DNA of 64,000 nt, from NCBI RefSeq assembly GCF_015752205.1, contig NZ_JADOVG010000001.1, forward strand, positions 186,001 to 250,000, written 5' to 3'. The DNA is from Polaromonas sp. CG_9.7 (GTDB lineage Bacteria > Pseudomonadota > Gammaproteobacteria > Burkholderiales > Burkholderiaceae_C). How positions within the stretch are numbered: position 1 is the stretch's first letter; each line of letters starts with the position of its first letter. Below the pieces are notes generated by a model that saw only the letters and a program-made list of their open reading frames with translations, was not told where the DNA came from and did not search any database. The position numbers and the translations under genes were made by a program. This document shows, piece after piece, positions 56,467-64,000 of the stretch.

Positions 56467-56850
56467 ATGCCGATTTCAATACCCTCGATGCGTGCAGCCG
56501 ACGGCTTGCCGCCCAGCCAGAAAACAGCGCCTGCTGCGCAGGCCGCCGGCCTGCCGCGCGAGGTTTTTGAGCCGCCCGCGTCCAGGGCGGTTGCACCTGC
56601 CGGGGCGAGCGAGGTGGACAAACCCGGCGCCAGGCAACTGCAGCAGTCGCTGGAAGACATCAACAAGGTGCTGGCCGGTTTCTCCATCAGCGTGCAGTTC
56701 GAAATTGATTCCGATTACAGCGAGTTGATCGTCAAGGTCGTGGACCAGGACAGCGGCAAGCTGATCCGCCAGATTCCGACCGAGGAGGTGGTGCGCATGT
56801 CCAAGGCAATGGATAACCTGAAAGGGTTGTTGTTTGCGCAATCGGTGTGA
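56467..56850 (+). CDS. flaG: Flagellar protein FlaG
   Basis: 127 residues. A disordered Ala/Pro-rich first half; the conserved FlaG domain is LEDINKVLAGFSISVQFEIDSD-type, LIVKVVDQDSGKLIRQIPTEEVVRMSKAM. FlaG affects filament length; the mechanism is not clear. AGGAAA precedes ATG. Standard neighbour between fliC and fliD. Confidence 0.93.
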   Translation: MPISIPSMRAADGLPPSQKTAPAAQAAGLPREVFEPPASRAVAPAGASEVDKPGARQLQQSLEDINKVLAGFSISVQFEIDSDYSELIVKVVDQDSGKLIRQIPTEEVVRMSKAMDNLKGLLFAQSV

Positions 56851-56866
56851 TTTTGCGCTGGCCGTC

Positions 56867-56902
56867 GTAGGTCGGGTTACGCCTTCGGCTAAGCCGACCT
56901 AC
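56867..56902. repeat. REP-like element, family 2, copy 3 (complete palindrome)
   Basis: GTAGGTCGG (56867-56875) and CCGACCTAC (56894-56902) form a perfect nine-pair stem around GTTACGCCTTCGGCTAAG. It lies 16 bases after the flaG stop. Related half elements are at 54290 and 54397. Confidence 0.75.
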
Positions 56903-56945
56903 AGGGTTGACGCGGTCCTCCAAAACAGAAAGAACAGGATTTGAT

Positions 56946-58418
56946 ATGGCCACCGTTTCTTCTCTCGGCATTGGCTCTGGCCTTGATTTGAATTCCCTGC
57001 TGGCCGGCTTGAAGACGGCCGAGCAACTACCGCTGGCGGCGATTCAGCGGCAGCAAGCCAGCTACACCACCAAGCTGACGGCCTACGGCCAGCTCAACAG
57101 TGCGCTCGGTTCGCTGCAGACAGCCGCGGCGGCGCTGGCCAAGCCGGAGCTGTTCCAGGGCGTCAAGGCCAGCTCTACAGCCTCTGAGGTGCTGACGGCC
57201 ACGGCAGCCTCCACGGCTCAGAGCGGTACTTATGCGCTGAACGTGACGCAGCTGGCGCAAGCGCAGTCGCTGGCAACCGTCGGTCAGGCGGACACCAGCA
57301 CCAATATTGGCGATGGCACGACGCCGATCACGGTGCAGTTCGAGTTCGGCACGACGTCGGGGGCGGTTTTCACCAAGGATCCAGATGCTACGCGCACGCA
57401 GTCGATCGACATTGATCCTGCGCACAGCTCGCTGGCCGACATTGCCAAGGCGATCAATGCCAAAACCACGCTGGGGGTGACGGCTTCCATCGTCAACGAC
57501 GGCAGCGACAAGCCAAACCGGCTGGTATTGACCTCCACGCAAACAGGCGAAGCGTCGAGCATGCGTATCAGCGTCTCCGGCGACCCTGTTCCTGTCGATC
57601 CTCCAGATCCTGCTCCCGCATATTCTGCTTTGTCGAAGCTGCTGACCAATGACCCGGCCGCTGCGCGAAATCTGCAGCAAACCGTCGCCGCGCAAAACAC
57701 CGAACTGACCGTGAACGGCATTGCCATCACCAGCGCCACCAACAGCGTGGTGGGAGCGGTGCAGGATGTCACCATGACCGTGGCCAAGCTGGGGCTTACC
57801 ACCTTGTCGGTGCAAAAAGACACCGACAGCGCAGGCAACGCGATTGCCAATTTTGTCAATGCCTACAACACCCTGCAAAGCGTTGCCAAGAAATTGACCG
57901 CTTTTGACCCCGCCAGCAAGTCGGGCGCCGTGTTGCTGGGCGATTCGACGTTGCGCAACATCCAGGTGGGCATGCGATCGGCGCTGACCAGCCCGCAAGC
58001 GGAATTCGGCAGCGGCCTGACGATGCTGTCGAACATCGGCGTTGCGTTTGAAAAAGACGGCACGCTGGCGCTGGACTCGGTCAAGCTGAAGGCGGCACTG
58101 GACGGCAACCTGGGCGGCGTGGCGACTTTGTTTTCCGGCACGGCCGGCGTGGGCGGCTACGGCAACAGCCTGTCGAGTCTGATCACCGGCTACACCGACA
58201 CCACGGGCGGGGTGCTGACGGCGGCCAGCAAGGGCATCAGCAGTTCCCTGGATTCGCTGGCAAAGCAATACACGGCAACGTCGGATCGGGTCGAGGCGAC
58301 GGTGGCGCGCTACAAGGACCAGTTCACCCAGCTTGACGTGATGATGAGCCGCATGAACCAGACCAGCGCTTATCTGACCCAGCAATTCGATGCGATCAAT
58401 AACAGCAATAAAAAGTAA
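56946..58418 (+). CDS. fliD: Filament cap protein FliD (HAP2)
   Basis: 490 residues. N-terminal VSSLGIGSGLDLNSLLAGLKTAEQ and IQRQQASYTTKLTAYGQLNSAL; central NGIAITSATNSVVGAVQDVTMTV; C-terminal YKDQFTQLDVMMSRMNQTSAYLTQQFDAI-type helix. Folds flagellin at the filament tip. ATG 56946 follows AGGATTTGAT. Confidence 0.97.
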   Translation: MATVSSLGIGSGLDLNSLLAGLKTAEQLPLAAIQRQQASYTTKLTAYGQLNSALGSLQTAAAALAKPELFQGVKASSTASEVLTATAASTAQSGTYALNVTQLAQAQSLATVGQADTSTNIGDGTTPITVQFEFGTTSGAVFTKDPDATRTQSIDIDPAHSSLADIAKAINAKTTLGVTASIVNDGSDKPNRLVLTSTQTGEASSMRISVSGDPVPVDPPDPAPAYSALSKLLTNDPAAARNLQQTVAAQNTELTVNGIAITSATNSVVGAVQDVTMTVAKLGLTTLSVQKDTDSAGNAIANFVNAYNTLQSVAKKLTAFDPASKSGAVLLGDSTLRNIQVGMRSALTSPQAEFGSGLTMLSNIGVAFEKDGTLALDSVKLKAALDGNLGGVATLFSGTAGVGGYGNSLSSLITGYTDTTGGVLTAASKGISSSLDSLAKQYTATSDRVEATVARYKDQFTQLDVMMSRMNQTSAYLTQQFDAINNSNKK

Positions 58419-58427
58419 GGCTATTCC

Positions 58428-58904
58428 ATGTACACACGCACAGCAGCCGCCAGTACCGGCGCCAGCAGCTACGCCCAGATTGGCCTGCAGTCGTCCGCCA
58501 TGAGCGCGTCGCCTCACCAGCTGATCACCATGCTGTTCGATGGCGCGAAAACTGCCATTGCCATGGCGCGCCACCATATGGCCAACAACGAAATTGCGGC
58601 CAAAGGCAAGGCGATTTCCAAGGCCATCAACATTGTGGACAACGGCCTGAAAGCCAGCCTGGATACCGATACCAGCGATAAGGCGGGCGCGGAACTTGTC
58701 GGCAACCTGTCGGCGTTGTACGACTACATCGCCCAGCGCCTGCTGTATGCCAACTTGCGCAACGACCCGGCGCTGCTGGACGAGGCGGACCGGCTGCTGG
58801 ACAACATCAGCTCGGCATGGCGCGAGATCGATCCCCAAAAAGCACAGCCGATGCCGCAGGCACTGGCTGGCCAAACCACCCCCCGTTTTTCAGCAGGAGC
58901 CTGA
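58428..58904 (+). CDS. fliS: Flagellin chaperone FliS
   Basis: 158 residues, helical bundle. SSYAQIGLQSSAMSASPHQLI and MLFDGAKTAIAMARHHMA near the start, KAISKAINIVDNGLKASLD, and NLSALYDYIAQRLLYANLRND are diagnostic. Nine bases after fliD, same operon. Confidence 0.97.
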   Translation: MYTRTAAASTGASSYAQIGLQSSAMSASPHQLITMLFDGAKTAIAMARHHMANNEIAAKGKAISKAINIVDNGLKASLDTDTSDKAGAELVGNLSALYDYIAQRLLYANLRNDPALLDEADRLLDNISSAWREIDPQKAQPMPQALAGQTTPRFSAGA

Positions 58905-58907
58905 TTC

Positions 58908-59252
58908 ATGAGTTCTCAAAGTGAAGTGATGCATTGCTACGAGCAGATCGACACCCTGACCGAGCGCATGCTGACGCTGGTGCGTGCCGGCCAGTGGGGC
59001 GAGTTGCCGGCGCAGGAAGCGGTGTACAGCGACCTGGTGGACCGGCTCAAAGTGATCGAGCCGCTGGAACTGCTTCATGAAGAGCAGGTGGCGCGCAAGT
59101 ACCAGCTGCTGAGCCGCATCACGTCCAGCCAAGGCGAAGTTTCCAGCCTGGTGATGCCGCAACTGGCGCACCTGGGGGCCGCGGTGAAAAGCCTGGAGCA
59201 ACAGGAAATCCTTAAAAAAGCCTATGGCCAGGCGTCTGATATTCGCCAATGA
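58908..59252 (+). CDS. fliT: Flagellar chaperone FliT
   Basis: 114 residues, helical. Matches FliT by size, position after fliS and helical pattern (MHCYEQIDTLTERMLTLVRAGQW, LVDRLKVIEPLELL). Export chaperone of FliD and, in enterobacteria, an FlhDC antagonist; the latter is not shown here. Stop overlaps the next gene by 4 bases. Confidence 0.88.
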   Translation: MSSQSEVMHCYEQIDTLTERMLTLVRAGQWGELPAQEAVYSDLVDRLKVIEPLELLHEEQVARKYQLLSRITSSQGEVSSLVMPQLAHLGAAVKSLEQQEILKKAYGQASDIRQ

Positions 59253-60334
59253 GCGGCTTGACGCCCCTGCTTGACACGCTGCTGGCCACGCGGCTGGCCC
59301 AGCGGGTGGACCTGGTGCCGCTCAAGTCGGAGGTGCAGGTTGCGGGGCCGGAGGCGGTCGCACCGGTGGAAGAAGTCATCAATGACGTACGCTTGCCGTC
59401 GCGCGCTGCCGTGGAACTGCAACTGGGCGTCGGGCTTTTAAAAAGTGATCAGCGCGGCCATGCCGGTGCGGCTTCAGGCTTGGGCAGCGGGGTGACCTTG
59501 AGCGCCGCGGCGCGTGCGCTGAGTGCAATTCTGGAAGGCCGGGCAGGCGCTGCGGCCAAAGTCATCGGGACCGAGGCGCTGCTGCCGGTGTCGTCGTCAC
59601 TTACCGGTCTGGCCGCGTCGCTGGCCCGCACCGTCGGCAACTCGGGCCTGTTTTACGAATCGCACCTGGCGCAGTTTGCCGCAGGAACGCGCGCGCTGGC
59701 CGAGCTGGCGCAGGAGCCGCAAGCCCGGCTGGACCCTTCGTTGAAAGCAGCGCTGGCGCTGCCAGCGGCAGGCCCGGCGGATTCAGCCCAGACGTTGCCA
59801 CAAGGTGAGCGCAGGCTGTTGCCTGGTGGCAACGTGGCGCCTCAGGACGCCGAAGGTCAGGATCCTGGTGCAAAACAAGGCGGCACCGCTGCAACGGACG
59901 CGGCACGCAGCAACGCGGCGGGGCTGGCGGGCATTCACCCCGATGCGGTGGCGCTGGTGCGCCAGCAGCTTGAGCTACTGGCGGCACCGGTGTTTCGCTG
60001 GGGCGGTGAAGCCTGGCCGGGCGTGCCCATGGATTGGGAAATTCAGGAAGAAGCGCGCCAGCCGGCAGCGGATGACGAAGCCGCGCCGCGCACCTGGAGC
60101 ACGCGTGTGGCCTTGACGCTAAATTCGCTCAGGGAGGTTGAAGTGCGTATCAGCTTGGTGGGCAATGCGTTGCAGGTCCACATGGCCGCCAGCGAGAACA
60201 CCACGCGTAGCATGCTGGCTGAATCCCGCGCAGAACTGCCCGAGCGGCTGCAAGCGCTGGGATTGCAACTGACGGGGCTGCAGATCGGGACGCTGTCGCC
60301 GCATCCTGCAGCGAAAAATGGTGATGCCGCCTAA
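59249..60334 (+). CDS. Second FliK-like protein (Flg_hook domain)
   Basis: 361 residues. Start MSGLTPLLDTLLATRLAQRVDLVPLKSEV; an Ala/Gly-rich middle with no recognised domain; the C-terminal about 100 residues resemble the FliK hook-length domain (VALTLNSLREVEVRISLVGNALQVHMAA, LAESRAELPERLQALGLQLTGLQIG). A complete FliK gene exists at 47064, so this is a paralogue. It overlaps fliT by 4 bases and the FlhB-C homologue by 17, tying all three in one operon. Confidence 0.8.
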   Translation: MSGLTPLLDTLLATRLAQRVDLVPLKSEVQVAGPEAVAPVEEVINDVRLPSRAAVELQLGVGLLKSDQRGHAGAASGLGSGVTLSAAARALSAILEGRAGAAAKVIGTEALLPVSSSLTGLAASLARTVGNSGLFYESHLAQFAAGTRALAELAQEPQARLDPSLKAALALPAAGPADSAQTLPQGERRLLPGGNVAPQDAEGQDPGAKQGGTAATDAARSNAAGLAGIHPDAVALVRQQLELLAAPVFRWGGEAWPGVPMDWEIQEEARQPAADDEAAPRTWSTRVALTLNSLREVEVRISLVGNALQVHMAASENTTRSMLAESRAELPERLQALGLQLTGLQIGTLSPHPAAKNGDAA

Positions 60335-60632
60335 CACCGCCGACGCGTCACCTGACGCGACGGGCCTGCCTGACCGGCCCAGCGCCATCGCGCTTTCCTA
60401 CGCGAAGAAGGACAGGGCGCCCATTGTGGTGGCCAAAGGCTACGGGGCTGTTGCCGACTCGATTGTTCAGCGCGCGCGAGAAAGCGGGCTTTACGTGCAT
60501 GCCTCGCCCGATCTGGTCAAGTTGCTGATGCAGGTCAATCTTGATGAGCAGATTCCGCCCCAGCTGTACCTGGCCGTTGCGGAAGTGCTGGCTTGGCTGT
60601 ACCGGCTGGACGCGCAAAAATCAAAAAAGTGA
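60318..60632 (+). CDS. FlhB C-terminal-domain homologue (FhlB type)
   Basis: 104 residues. Aligns with the cytoplasmic part of FlhB after the NPTH cleavage site: RPSAIALSYAKKDRAPIVVAKG, IVQRARESGLYVHASPDLVKLL, IPPQLYLAVAEVLAWLYRLD. It lacks the membrane part and the NPTH motif. Such short proteins can replace the FlhB C-terminal piece in export control. ATG 60318 used; 60324 also possible. Confidence 0.9.
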   Translation: MVMPPNTADASPDATGLPDRPSAIALSYAKKDRAPIVVAKGYGAVADSIVQRARESGLYVHASPDLVKLLMQVNLDEQIPPQLYLAVAEVLAWLYRLDAQKSKK

Positions 60633-60889
60633 GTTTTGCATCATCAAATTGATACAGCTCAATTTTTTTTATGTAAACAACTCAAAAAAGAAACAAGAAA
60701 AAAATAAAAAACAAAATCTGTGTTTTTTTGTTTCAATTTTGTAAAACTATCTAGAATGTATGAGATGAGTTGTAAATTGTATATATTTGATTTTATCAAA
60801 ATAACAATTTTTTGACATATCTAATGATTTTTACAGACTCTTCTGATCTTCAAAAAAGTGGTCAGAAGAACAAGAAAACGGGAGCACCT
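60633..60889 (+). promoter_or_regulatory. AT-rich flhDC regulatory region
   Basis: 257 bases, strikingly AT-rich compared with the surrounding GC-rich genes. Contains poly-A/poly-T tracts (60661-60730), a possible sigma-70 promoter TTGTTT (60728) - 18 - TAGAAT (60752-60757), a second TTGACA (60812-60817) without a good -10, and a palindrome TTTGAT-TTT-ATCAAA (60786-60800). A long leader and nucleoid-protein control are likely, as for flhDC elsewhere; that part is inference. Confidence 0.5.
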
Positions 60890-61207
60890 ATGGCTGAAAC
60901 GACTAACACCAACGAGATCGGTGACTTGAATTTGACTTACTTGCTGCTGGCGCAGCGGCTGGTTCGGGAAGATGTGCCGACGGCCATGTTTCGTCTGGGA
61001 TTGAGCCGGGAAGTAGCGGATTTGCTGGGCAACCTGTCGCTATCGCAAATTGTGAAACTGGCGGCGTCCAGCCTGTTTTTGTGCCGCTTGCGGTTTGACG
61101 ATCATCCGGTGCTGTCGGCATTGACGCAGGACGGAAAAAACCTGGCTTTGCAGCAGGCCCATGCCGCCATTCTTCTGTCTGGCCAGCGGATCGACGCATT
61201 ACAATAA
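60890..61207 (+). CDS. flhD: Flagellar master regulator subunit FlhD
   Basis: 105 residues. Forms FlhD4C2, which activates class 2 flagellar promoters. LNLTYLLLAQRLVREDVPTAMFRLGLSREVADLLGNLS-type helices and LSLSQIVKLAASSLFLCRLRF match FlhD. ATG 60890 has GGGAG five bases upstream; the longer frame from 60812 is not conserved. Confidence 0.96.
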   Translation: MAETTNTNEIGDLNLTYLLLAQRLVREDVPTAMFRLGLSREVADLLGNLSLSQIVKLAASSLFLCRLRFDDHPVLSALTQDGKNLALQQAHAAILLSGQRIDALQ

Positions 61208-61270
61208 TGTTACATATCGCAGGCAATTTATCCCCTGTATGGGCTAACTACTTTTGCAGCGCGAGTCACC

Positions 61271-61888
61271 ATGGCTGTTAAAAGCGTCGTTCGTGAAGCC
61301 CGCGAAATCCACCTTGCAATTGATTTGATCAAGCTTGGCGCCCGCCTGCAGTTCCTGGAAGCCGAAACCAGCCTGAGCCGTGATCGCCTGATCAAGCTGT
61401 ACAAGGAAATCAAGGGCGTGTCGCCGCCGAAGGGCTTGCTGCCGTTTTCCACCGACTGGTTCATGACCTGGCTGTCGAACATTCATTCGTCGATGTTCTA
61501 CAACATCTACCGGTTCATGGTCACTCATGGCGATTGCGGCCGGATTCCCGCCGTCATTAAAAGCTACCGGCTGTACCTGGAGCAGGTCCGGCAGCAGGGC
61601 AGTGATCCCGTGCTGGACTTCACGCGTGCCTGGACGCTGGTGCGGTTTTTTGACAGCGACATGCTGCAGCTGAGCACATGCACCCGATGCACTGGCCTGT
61701 TTGTCGCCCATGCGCACGAGCCGCAAAACAACTATGTGTGTGTGTTGTGCCGGCCGCCCTCGCGTGCAGGCAAGACAGGCAAGACGCCACGCATTTTGGC
61801 CGAGAAGCCGGCGACAGCCAAGGCGTCTGAGCTATCGACATCACCGTCGAAGTGGCTGGCGGATGTGATGAATGGCGCTCGTTCCTGA
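61271..61888 (+). CDS. flhC: Flagellar master regulator subunit FlhC
   Basis: 205 residues. DNA-contacting partner of Flh[39 protein letters not shown] start, [24 protein letters not shown], and a zinc site with Cys137, Cys140, Cys157 and Cys160 (CTRC, CVLC), the same spacing as E. coli FlhC. A 40-residue charged tail follows. Confidence 0.97.
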   Translation: MAVKSVVREAREIHLAIDLIKLGARLQFLEAETSLSRDRLIKLYKEIKGVSPPKGLLPFSTDWFMTWLSNIHSSMFYNIYRFMVTHGDCGRIPAVIKSYRLYLEQVRQQGSDPVLDFTRAWTLVRFFDSDMLQLSTCTRCTGLFVAHAHEPQNNYVCVLCRPPSRAGKTGKTPRILAEKPATAKASELSTSPSKWLADVMNGARS

Positions 61889-61944
61889 CGAGCCGCGAGG
61901 CTGTTGGTGATGAATCCTGAAGAAGATTTAAAGGGGAGCGCGTC

Positions 61945-62823
61945 GTGCTGGTGATCTTGGGTTACGGGGTGGTGCTGGCGTCCGTATTTGGCGGCTACGG
62001 CTTGATGGGCGGTCATTTCGGCGTGCTGTACCAGCCGCTGGAAGTGCTGATCATCGTCGGCGCGGCCGTGGGTGCGTTCATTGCGGGCAACGACGGCAAG
62101 ACCATACGCTCGACCCTCAAAGTGTTGCCCAAACTGCTTAAAAATTCTAAAAAGCACGACAAGGCTCTTTTCATGGAGCTGCTCGCCTTGCTGTACATGC
62201 TGCTGTCCAAAGGTCGCAAGGACGGCTTGATGTCGCTGGAGTCGGACGTTGACGATCCGCACAACAGCCCCATTTTTGCGCCATATCCGGTGATTCTGGC
62301 AGATGCCCGTGTGCTGGAGTTCATGACCGATTACCTGCGCCTGATGGTCAGCGGCAACACCGATCCGCACGAAATCGGAGAGTTGATGGAGCAGGAGCTG
62401 GAAACCTACAAGCATGAGGGCGAAATACCGGCGCACAGCCTGACCCGTGTTGGCGATGCGCTGCCGGCGCTGGGCATTGTGGCGGCCGTGCTGGGGGTGG
62501 TGCATGCGCTGGCGTCTGCCGACCTGCCGCCCGCGCAGATGGGCCAGCTGATTGCGCACGCGATGGTGGGGACTTTTCTGGGCATCTTGCTGGCTTATGG
62601 TTTTGTGATGCCGCTGGCGACCCTGGTCGAGCACAAGGTGGCCGAATCCCTGAAGGTCTACCAGTGCATCCGGATCACGCTGCTGGCCAGCCTGAACGGT
62701 TATGCGCCGCAGCTGGCCGTGGAATTCGGCCGCAAGGTGCTGACTTCGACGCACCGGCCGTCTTTTAGCGAACTGGACGGGCATGTGCGTGATGTCAAGG
62801 GCCGCGCAAACGCGCAGGATTGA
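61945..62823 (+). CDS. motA: Flagellar stator protein MotA
   Basis: 292 residues. Proton-channel stator. LVILGYGVVLASVFGGYGLMGG start, GKTIRSTLKVLPKLLKNSK-type cytoplasmic loop, two later helices (ALPALGIVAAVLGVVHAL, MVGTFLGILLAYGFVMPLATLV). Start is GTG 61945 with GGGGAG upstream. motB begins directly after the stop. Confidence 0.97.
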   Translation: MLVILGYGVVLASVFGGYGLMGGHFGVLYQPLEVLIIVGAAVGAFIAGNDGKTIRSTLKVLPKLLKNSKKHDKALFMELLALLYMLLSKGRKDGLMSLESDVDDPHNSPIFAPYPVILADARVLEFMTDYLRLMVSGNTDPHEIGELMEQELETYKHEGEIPAHSLTRVGDALPALGIVAAVLGVVHALASADLPPAQMGQLIAHAMVGTFLGILLAYGFVMPLATLVEHKVAESLKVYQCIRITLLASLNGYAPQLAVEFGRKVLTSTHRPSFSELDGHVRDVKGRANAQD

Positions 62824-63738
62824 ATGGCCATGAACGGCGCCCGACGCCCCATCATCATCATCAAGCGCCCGGTGATGGCGGCGCGCCACCATGGCGGCGC
62901 CTGGAAGATTGCCTTTGCCGACTTCATGACGGCCATGTTCGCTTTCTTTCTGGTGATGTGGCTGCTGTCATCTTCCTCGCCCAATCAGTTGACCGGTATT
63001 GCCGAGCATTTCAAAAGGCCGCTGACCGAGGCGATTTCAGGCGGACCGGCCATCAACAACAGCCCCAGCGTCATTCCGGGCGGCGGCGATCCTGCGGCGA
63101 TCAAGGAGAAAGTCAAGATGCCGGAAAGCGACGACGAGGCCCAGGATGTCAACCGCCTGGACCAGATGAAGTCGCAGCTTGACAAAATGATCGAGGCGAG
63201 CCCGCTGCTCAGGGAGTTTCGGCCCCAGCTGCTGATCGACATCACACCCGAGGGCTTGCGCATCCAGATTGTGGACAGCAGCAACCGGCCGATGTTTGAC
63301 CGGTCCAGTGCGCAGGTGGCGCCCTACATGCGCACCATCCTGCGCGAGATCGCTCCAGTCGTCAACGCGCAGCCCAACAAGATCACGCTGTCCGGCCATA
63401 CCGATGCCACGACTTACGCGCAGGGCGACAAGTCCTACAGCAATTGGGAGCTGTCGGCGGACCGGGCCAATGCCTCGCGCCGGGAATTGGTGGCGGGTGG
63501 TTTGCAGGAAATCAAGGTGCTGCGCGTCATGGGCGTGGCGTCAAGCATGCACCTGAACCAGAGCGACCCTTTGGCGCCCGTCAATCGCCGCATCAGCATC
63601 GTGGTACTCAACCATCGCGCCCAGATGCTGATAGAAAAAGCAAATTCTGCCACTGGCGCCAGTGTGAGCATCAAGCCGGGCGCTGCCGGGCAGGCCGCTG
63701 TGAGCCTGTCAACTGCCCGCCCTGACCAGCGCAGCTGA
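62824..63738 (+). CDS. motB: Flagellar stator protein MotB
   Basis: 304 residues. Single helix at about 31-47 with the proton-binding Asp33 in AFADFMTAMFAFFLVMW, plug region, and OmpA-like peptidoglycan-binding domain (SSAQVAPYMRTILREIAPV, ITLSGHTDATTYAQG, LSADRANASRRELV, NRRISIVVL). The ATG at 62830 is an alternative start. Confidence 0.97.
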   Translation: MAMNGARRPIIIIKRPVMAARHHGGAWKIAFADFMTAMFAFFLVMWLLSSSSPNQLTGIAEHFKRPLTEAISGGPAINNSPSVIPGGGDPAAIKEKVKMPESDDEAQDVNRLDQMKSQLDKMIEASPLLREFRPQLLIDITPEGLRIQIVDSSNRPMFDRSSAQVAPYMRTILREIAPVVNAQPNKITLSGHTDATTYAQGDKSYSNWELSADRANASRRELVAGGLQEIKVLRVMGVASSMHLNQSDPLAPVNRRISIVVLNHRAQMLIEKANSATGASVSIKPGAAGQAAVSLSTARPDQRS

Positions 63739-63769
63739 TTGCCGCCTTTAAAGAAGAAACGAATACGCG

Positions 63770-64000
63770 ATGGATATCACCCAGTTTTACCAGGCCTTTT
63801 TTGAAGAAGCCGATGAGTTGCTCAATGAGATGGAGCAACGCCTTTTGCGCCTGGATCTGCAAACGCCTGACAGCGAAGACCTGAACGCAATCTTTCGCGC
63901 TGCGCATTCCATCAAGGGCGGGGCGGCTACGTTTGGATTTGTGGCGCTGACCGACACCACGCATTTGCTTGAAAATTTGCTCGACCGCACCCGCCATGGC
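63770..64000 (+). CDS. cheA: Chemotaxis histidine kinase CheA, partial (5' end only)
   Basis: 77 codons, cut by the right edge. The P1 (Hpt) domain is visible: MDITQFYQAFFEEADELLNEM and IFRAAHSIKGGAATFGF, with the phospho-acceptor His in AAHSIKGG (about residue 46). It follows motB by 31 bases, giving flhDC-motAB-cheA; cheW is not next to it in this window. Confidence 0.95.
   Translation, partial: MDITQFYQAFFEEADELLNEMEQRLLRLDLQTPDSEDLNAIFRAAHSIKGGAATFGFVALTDTTHLLENLLDRTRHG

Noticed and set aside
57027..58874. Minus-strand frame of 615 codons
   Set aside because: Antisense shadow of fliD and fliS, which are both unmistakable.
61732..62892. Minus-strand frame of 386 codons
   Set aside because: Antisense to flhC and motA; no motif and no ribosome site.

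Overview
The window is a chromosomal stretch of a GC-rich betaproteobacterium. Protein similarity and flagellar gene content point to Burkholderiales, family Comamonadaceae (Polaromonas/Rhodoferax-like); this is inference, since no rRNA or other marker gene is present. About 51 kb of the 64 kb is one nearly complete flagellar and chemotaxis locus, controlled by an FlhDC-type master regulator and sigma-28. REGION 1 (1-10.6 kb) is housekeeping and signalling: a CorA-like membrane protein cut by the left edge; a sensor histidine kinase coupled to a small periplasmic protein with a sulfite-oxidase-like fold; a decayed HPP-CBS pseudogene; a small conserved protein; a DapB-like reductase; argH; the divergent LytS/LytTR pair algZ-algR; and a PerM/AI-2E family permease. 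REGION 2 (10.9-23.3 kb, plus strand) holds an EAL-like/HDOD protein, cheR-cheD-cheB-cheY-cheZ, flhB-flhA-flhF-flhG and fliA. FlhF carries a C-terminal extension of about 415 residues and FlhG has lost its Walker A lysines. REGION 3 (23.5-33 kb) holds flgN-flgM-flgA (minus) divergent from flgBCDEFGHIJ (plus), building the rod, hook and P/L rings. REGION 4 (33.1-42.6 kb) holds cheW and three tandem chemoreceptor genes, inserted between flgJ and flgK-flgL. The three signalling domains are almost identical in DNA, and the last receptor ends in a CheR-docking pentapeptide. REGION 5 (42.6-54.3 kb) holds the minus-strand basal-body and export cluster fliR-Q-P-O-N-M-L-K-J-I-H-G-F, divergent from fliE. 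REGION 6 (54.6-60.6 kb) holds fliC (with a clear sigma-28 promoter), flaG, fliD, fliS, fliT, a second FliK-like gene and an FlhB C-terminal-domain homologue. REGION 7 (60.6-64 kb) has an unusually AT-rich regulatory region, then flhD-flhC-motA-motB-cheA, with cheA cut by the right edge. HOW IT WORKS TOGETHER: FlhDC would switch on the basal-body and export genes. FlgM holds FliA until the hook is finished, when FliK/FlhB switch export. FliA then transcribes fliC, flgM and the cheW-mcp unit, each of which has a recognisable sigma-28-like promoter. CheA/CheW/receptors signal through CheY, with CheZ, CheR, CheB and CheD for adaptation. Intergenic spaces carry two small dispersed palindromic repeat families; some copies look like transcription terminators. 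No tRNA, rRNA, CRISPR array, insertion sequence or phage was seen. I found no unmistakably new multi-gene system. The most unusual items are the FlhF extension with the P-loop-less FlhG, the receptor array with signs of gene conversion, the duplicated FliK/FlhB-C module, and the kinase paired with a Moco-fold sensor-like protein.
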